Assembly: GCA_965222505.1 (NCBI GenBank)
Contig: OZ244956.1
Span: 4,340,001-4,404,000, forward strand
Source of the DNA: G965222505 sp965222505
GTDB taxonomy: Bacteria; Bacteroidota; Rhodothermia; Rhodothermales; DATKEJ01
Direction: 5' to 3'
DNA length: 64,000 nucleotides
In this document: piece after piece, positions 60,889-64,000 of the stretch
Layout: each line of letters opens with the position of its first letter
Numbering within the stretch: the stretch's first letter is position 1
Made by a program: the position numbers and the translations under genes
Notes under the pieces: generated by a model
What the model was told of the DNA's origin: nothing
What the model saw: the letters and a program-made list of their open reading frames with translations, nothing else
Database searches by the model: none

Positions 60889-61401
60889 CTAGGCCTCCGG
60901 GTGGATCCACAATTCCAGGTTTGACCAGTCTATTTCTTCCGGTACTTCGTCTAGCGAAAAGTGGGCAATTCCCTGTGCATCGGTCGTCCAGGATAAAGCC
61001 TGTCCCGTTACCGTGATCCTCACTTTGGCAACGGTATGGGCTTCGCTGACGAGGTATACATGGCCGGTCCGGGTCTGGTTGTCGCGCATGATGCGGGCCA
61101 TTACCTGATCGTCTTCGGACTGGCAGACGGCAAGGACTTCGAAACGCTTACGGGCAGGGGTATCGGCTGCCAGTTTTGCGCCTTGCAGGGCGGTAGGCAG
61201 TTCTTTCATCCGGAAGGGCACAAGCCGAATGGGGGAAGAAGGCTGTTTCCATTCGGCATAGAAGCCCCGCAGGCTTTCGGCTACGGCACGGGCCATGGGA
61301 TTGGTTTCGATCAAACGGGCAATATCAGTACGCTCCGTCTCCGAGAGTTGACTGGGATCGCGGATATATTGTTCGATACGGTCTTCGGTGCCTCGGTCCA
61401 T
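60889..61401 (-). CDS. Gene B: small cytoplasmic protein, anti-sigma-like N-terminus
   Basis: About 170 residues, start at 61401 (MDRGTEDRIEQY); the frame is open to 61500 but that overlaps gene A by 82 bp. The N-terminal RTDIARLIETNPMARAVAESLRGFYAEW resembles the helical start of ECF anti-sigma/FecR-like proteins. The rest is beta-rich and ends VPEEIDWSNLELWIHPEA, perhaps a small immunoglobulin-like domain. There is no membrane segment. It lies between genes A and C in a close operon. Confidence 0.5.
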   Translation of the reverse strand: MDRGTEDRIEQYIRDPSQLSETERTDIARLIETNPMARAVAESLRGFYAEWKQPSSPIRLVPFRMKELPTALQGAKLAADTPARKRFEVLAVCQSEDDQVMARIMRDNQTRTGHVYLVSEAHTVAKVRITVTGQALSWTTDAQGIAHFSLDEVPEEIDWSNLELWIHPEA

Positions 61402-61418
61402 GATGATGTGCGTTTTCT

Positions 61419-62465
61419 TTAGGGTCCCTTCCGGTACCTTCGGTTTGCAGAAGCATCCAATTCTTTTCGTACCGCTTTCACCAGATGGGTACGGGTACAA
61501 TCGACCAGATACTCAAACACCTTCCGATGTTGCTCGCGATAGATGTTCGATGTGAGTGGCCCAAGGTATGGTTGCAAGGCTTCACGGTGCGATAGGGAAT
61601 CAGGGCCGACGTATTGGCCCACCAGCCAGTCCCGTACGGCTTGAAAATAATGGTCATACAATGCGCCGAGATGGCTATAGGTCGGATGCATAGCGGCGCG
61701 TGTTTGGGTAACACTCTGTTGGATAAACCAGTCACGTTCCTCGTCTGTCAACCGGGGGGTGACTGGCTCGTCATCCAGGTTGACATGCAACCCCACAACT
61801 GCGGAACGAATGATTTCAGCGAGGGGGCGAATTGGATAGCCTGCCCGATACTGAGGCATCGCCTGAAACGCTGCCCGGATACAGACAAGCACCTGATCAA
61901 GCTTAATGGGGTTCCGAATCTGCTCCATGAGGTAGGCTTCCAGGTATTCCGGTGGCATGGTCGGGCGGAGATGTCCGTCTGATGGTTCTGCCATCAGCCA
62001 GAGCATTCCTCCTCGGCGTTCCAGTATCCAGGCCGTGCCGCTTCGTGCGTTATCTTTCAGGTTCCGGATGATTTTACTGAGTGAATGGTCCGCCTGTCCG
62101 TAGAGCGCAAAAAGCTGCTCGTTGACCTCACTAAAAACCAGCCGACGCAATTCTGAAAAAAGGGCACCGGGCGAGTCGGTTCCTGTCTGAAGTCGACTAA
62201 AGTAGGTTTGAAGCTTGATGAATTGCCCTTTTTCATCTCGCTTGAAAAGTTCACCCAGGCTGTCCACCGACACATCCTCCAGAGGAAGCCCTAGCCGCAT
62301 AAGAGAAAGGTGGCCGGCCTGTTGTTTCTGTCGCAGGTATGCCTGTGCAATCCGGTGGCATAGGGCAACCAGGTGCCGTTCTGCTCCCGGTGGGGGATGG
62401 GCAGAGGTTGCCGCCTCAATCAGTTCCTTTAGATCGGGTGGGATGTGCACGAGACCGGTGGGCAT
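61419..62465 (-). CDS. Gene A: unrecognised helical protein, first gene of the operon
   Basis: 348 residues, all predicted helical, no signal or membrane segment. A segment at about 60-90 (EDVSVDSLGELFKRDEKGQFIKLQTYF) has the layout of sigma region 2 (a DlxxDxxxxLF pattern), and the next part (ELRRLVFSEVNEQLFALYGQ) is again helical. The C-terminus is basic (KELDASANRRYRKGP). The match is too weak to call a sigma factor. It is the first gene after the truncated vapC and reads leftward into B, C and D. Confidence 0.45.
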   Translation of the reverse strand: MPTGLVHIPPDLKELIEAATSAHPPPGAERHLVALCHRIAQAYLRQKQQAGHLSLMRLGLPLEDVSVDSLGELFKRDEKGQFIKLQTYFSRLQTGTDSPGALFSELRRLVFSEVNEQLFALYGQADHSLSKIIRNLKDNARSGTAWILERRGGMLWLMAEPSDGHLRPTMPPEYLEAYLMEQIRNPIKLDQVLVCIRAAFQAMPQYRAGYPIRPLAEIIRSAVVGLHVNLDDEPVTPRLTDEERDWFIQQSVTQTRAAMHPTYSHLGALYDHYFQAVRDWLVGQYVGPDSLSHREALQPYLGPLTSNIYREQHRKVFEYLVDCTRTHLVKAVRKELDASANRRYRKGP

Positions 62466-62537
62466 GGGTGGCAGTTTTACATCTGAAACAAACTAAAGCT
62501 GCCAGAAGATATGTGCAACGGCTTAATGATTAGGATC

Positions 62538-62747
62538 TTACGGAATATCAGGAGGGGAAATACAACGGGATGGGTTTTCGACGTGCAGGTTGCGGAAATC
62601 GGCAAAGTCTGCGGTGTTGCGGGTGACCAGGATGAGGCTCCGGGTGGCGGCAACAGCGGCAATCATGCCGTCCACGGGGGAGTGGGGTCTTCCCATGGAT
62701 TCCAGGCGGGCGCGCTCCTGCGCTAACCGGTAGGCTCGAACTCGCAT
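62538..62747 (-). pseudogene. Truncated vapC copy
   Basis: The open frame equals the last 50 or so residues of the vapC at 55548 (the ERARLESMGRPHSPVDGMIAAV region and RNTADFADFRNLHVEN). A stop lies directly before its ATG, and the N-terminal half with D7 and E43 is missing, so no active toxin. It lies upstream of gene A, in the same direction as the full vapC. Confidence 0.7.
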
Positions 62748-62786
62748 CTACAATAAGCAAAGGAACAAGCGCTCACCCCCTTACGT

Positions 62787-62798
62787 GAAAACGTTTTC
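62787..62798. promoter_or_regulatory. LacI-type operator palindrome
   Basis: GAAAACGTTTTC is a perfect 12-bp palindrome with a central CG, as in LacI/GalR-family operators. It lies 18 bp before the GH16 start. It would allow sugar-dependent control of the glucanase. Confidence 0.65.
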
Positions 62799-62816
62799 GC
62801 CACTAATTGTGCTGTC

Positions 62817-64000
62817 ATGAGAAACGTATCCCTGGTTTGTATCCTTCTCCCGCTTCTGATGGTTTTACTGGTGTCGCATACCTACGGCCAGAACTGGCAA
62901 CTGGTATGGGCCGATGAATTCGACGGCACCGAAGTCGATACGACCCAGTGGTCTTTTCAGATCGGTGACGGTTGCCCCGACCTGTGTGGATGGGGCAATG
63001 GCGAAGAACAGTACTACACGGCCGAAAACGCCACCGTAGAAGACGGCTTGCTGCGCATCACTGCGCGGGAGGATTCCGTGGGTGGGCGTGCCTATACCTC
63101 CACGCGCATGCGGACGCTGGGTAAGGCCGAATGGACCTACGGGCGGATCGAAGTCCGCGCCAAAATGCCGCGCAACGCCGGGTTCTGGCCGGCCGTCTGG
63201 ATGCTGCCTTCAGAGGAAGCCTACGGCGGTTGGGCCGCCAGTGGAGAAATCGACATCCTGGAAGTTTTCGGCAACGATGCCCGTACGGTACACGGGACCA
63301 TCCATTTTGGGGGCGAATCGCCGCGGAACACGTTTGAAGGGGGCTCCTGGTCGCTACCCTTTCGGGACTTCTCCCGTGGGTTTCACGATTTCGCGATTGA
63401 ATGGGTACCGGGTGAATTCCGTTGGTACGTCGACGGCAACCTCTACCACACACAAAACACGTGGTACACCACCGAGGCGCGCTTTCCTGCGCCGTTCGAC
63501 CAACCGTTTCACCTTCTGGTCAACGTAGCCATCGGTGGGGCCGCTGGTGCGCCGGATGCCCGAACCCCGTTTCCACAAAGCATGGACATCGACTATATCC
63601 GGGTCTACCAGTCCGACAATGAAGCCCCAAGCGTGGTGTTGGATGCGCCGATAGACGGCACGATGCTGGCCCCGGAATCGGACGTCACCTTGCAGGCCAC
63701 AGCCGAAGATCCCGACGGCCTCCTGTCCCGTGTGGTCTTCTATGCCGGGGATGCCGTACTCGCGGTAGACGATGCTGCACCGTTCGAAGTCACCCTCGGA
63801 CCCGTTCCGGAAGGCTGCTATACCCTCCGCGCCAAAGCCATAGACAACCTGGGCGGGGAAGCGTGGAGCGCAGATGCCCAACTCACCGTTGGGTCTTGCG
63901 GCCAGGCTCCGTATACGTTACTTCCTGCGCGCATTCCCGGTACCCTTCAAGCCGAACACTACGACCTCGGGGGGGAAGGAATCGCCTACCACGATCTGGA
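62817..64000 (+). CDS. GH16 beta-glucanase, C-terminus beyond the window
   Basis: A partial gene; the frame stays open to the right edge. A signal peptide (LVCILLPLLMVLLVSHTYGQ) is followed by a GH16 catalytic domain (about 28-270) with the EIDILE motif (E144, D146, E149), the FWPAVWMLP strand and DQPFHLLVNVAIGG. This is the laminarinase/endo-1,3-beta-glucanase type. An immunoglobulin-like domain (about 275-360) follows, then the beginning of a CBM6-type module (LQAEHYD). It is divergent from the gene A operon. Confidence 0.9.
   Translation, partial: MRNVSLVCILLPLLMVLLVSHTYGQNWQLVWADEFDGTEVDTTQWSFQIGDGCPDLCGWGNGEEQYYTAENATVEDGLLRITAREDSVGGRAYTSTRMRTLGKAEWTYGRIEVRAKMPRNAGFWPAVWMLPSEEAYGGWAASGEIDILEVFGNDARTVHGTIHFGGESPRNTFEGGSWSLPFRDFSRGFHDFAIEWVPGEFRWYVDGNLYHTQNTWYTTEARFPAPFDQPFHLLVNVAIGGAAGAPDARTPFPQSMDIDYIRVYQSDNEAPSVVLDAPIDGTMLAPESDVTLQATAEDPDGLLSRVVFYAGDAVLAVDDAAPFEVTLGPVPEGCYTLRAKAIDNLGGEAWSADAQLTVGSCGQAPYTLLPARIPGTLQAEHYDLGGEGIAYHDL

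Overview
Organism. The window is a GC-rich (clearly above 50%) chromosomal segment from a Gram-negative, menaquinone-using bacterium, most likely in the Rhodothermota/Bacteroidota neighbourhood. The evidence is a menaquinone cluster (menE-menC-menA), a DUF3276/PUR protein, YbbR and DUF4230 proteins, a secreted protein with a type IX sorting tail, a B12-dependent IcmF-type mutase, and many lipoproteins and signal peptides. Genus and species cannot be fixed from the sequence alone. I saw no rRNA, tRNA, CRISPR array or intact insertion sequence.

Layout. 0-4 kb: 3' end of an IcmF-like mutase, a DUF937 protein and a pabB-pabC fusion. 4-6 kb: three tandem tail-collar paralogues. 6-12 kb: ppk2, dapF, phoH, a short membrane protein, hbd, panC and an M24 peptidase. 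12.2-12.65 kb: a heptamer repeat and a MITE-like element. 12.6-20.5 kb: fumC, a DegP-type protease, a PP2C phosphatase with a kinase-FGE fusion, and a PUR protein. 20.6-28.8 kb: hisD, a three-gene phospholipid operon (CDP-alcohol phosphotransferase, dual-specificity phosphatase, methyltransferase), a TIM-barrel isomerase with a DinB protein, then idi-ybbR-EamA-DUF4230. 28.8-38.9 kb, all on the minus strand: a pseudokinase-TonB fusion, menE-menC-menA, nhaC, DUF72 and nupC. 39-50 kb: pcrA, an orphan binding lipoprotein, thiE, a Tat-exported asparaginase, an M6-like protease, a zinc-ribbon protein, an MBL hydrolase, a polyprenyl synthase and a CYTH protein.

Accessory part. From about 50.5 to 55.1 kb the sequence becomes visibly AT-richer and holds small secreted proteins and lipoproteins, a duplicated eight-cysteine mini-protein and fragments of duplicated genes. 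From 55.2 to 62.8 kb is the most unusual locus. It is a tightly coupled four-gene minus-strand operon (A-B-C-D) encoding two divergent helical/cytoplasmic proteins and two paralogous one-pass membrane proteins. Each membrane protein has a Lon-S16-like cytoplasmic domain that appears to lack the serine nucleophile, and an external FG-GAP-like repeat region. A vapBC-type toxin-antitoxin pair lies directly downstream, followed by the 3' end of a third paralogue, and a truncated vapC lies upstream. A GH16 glucanase with a perfect LacI-type palindrome just ahead of its start runs off the right end.

Repeats. Intergenic gaps carry two repeat families. One is inverted arrays of a 7-bp unit whose sequence differs from site to site. 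The other is short palindromes with covarying stems around an ACRAG/CTYGT-type loop.
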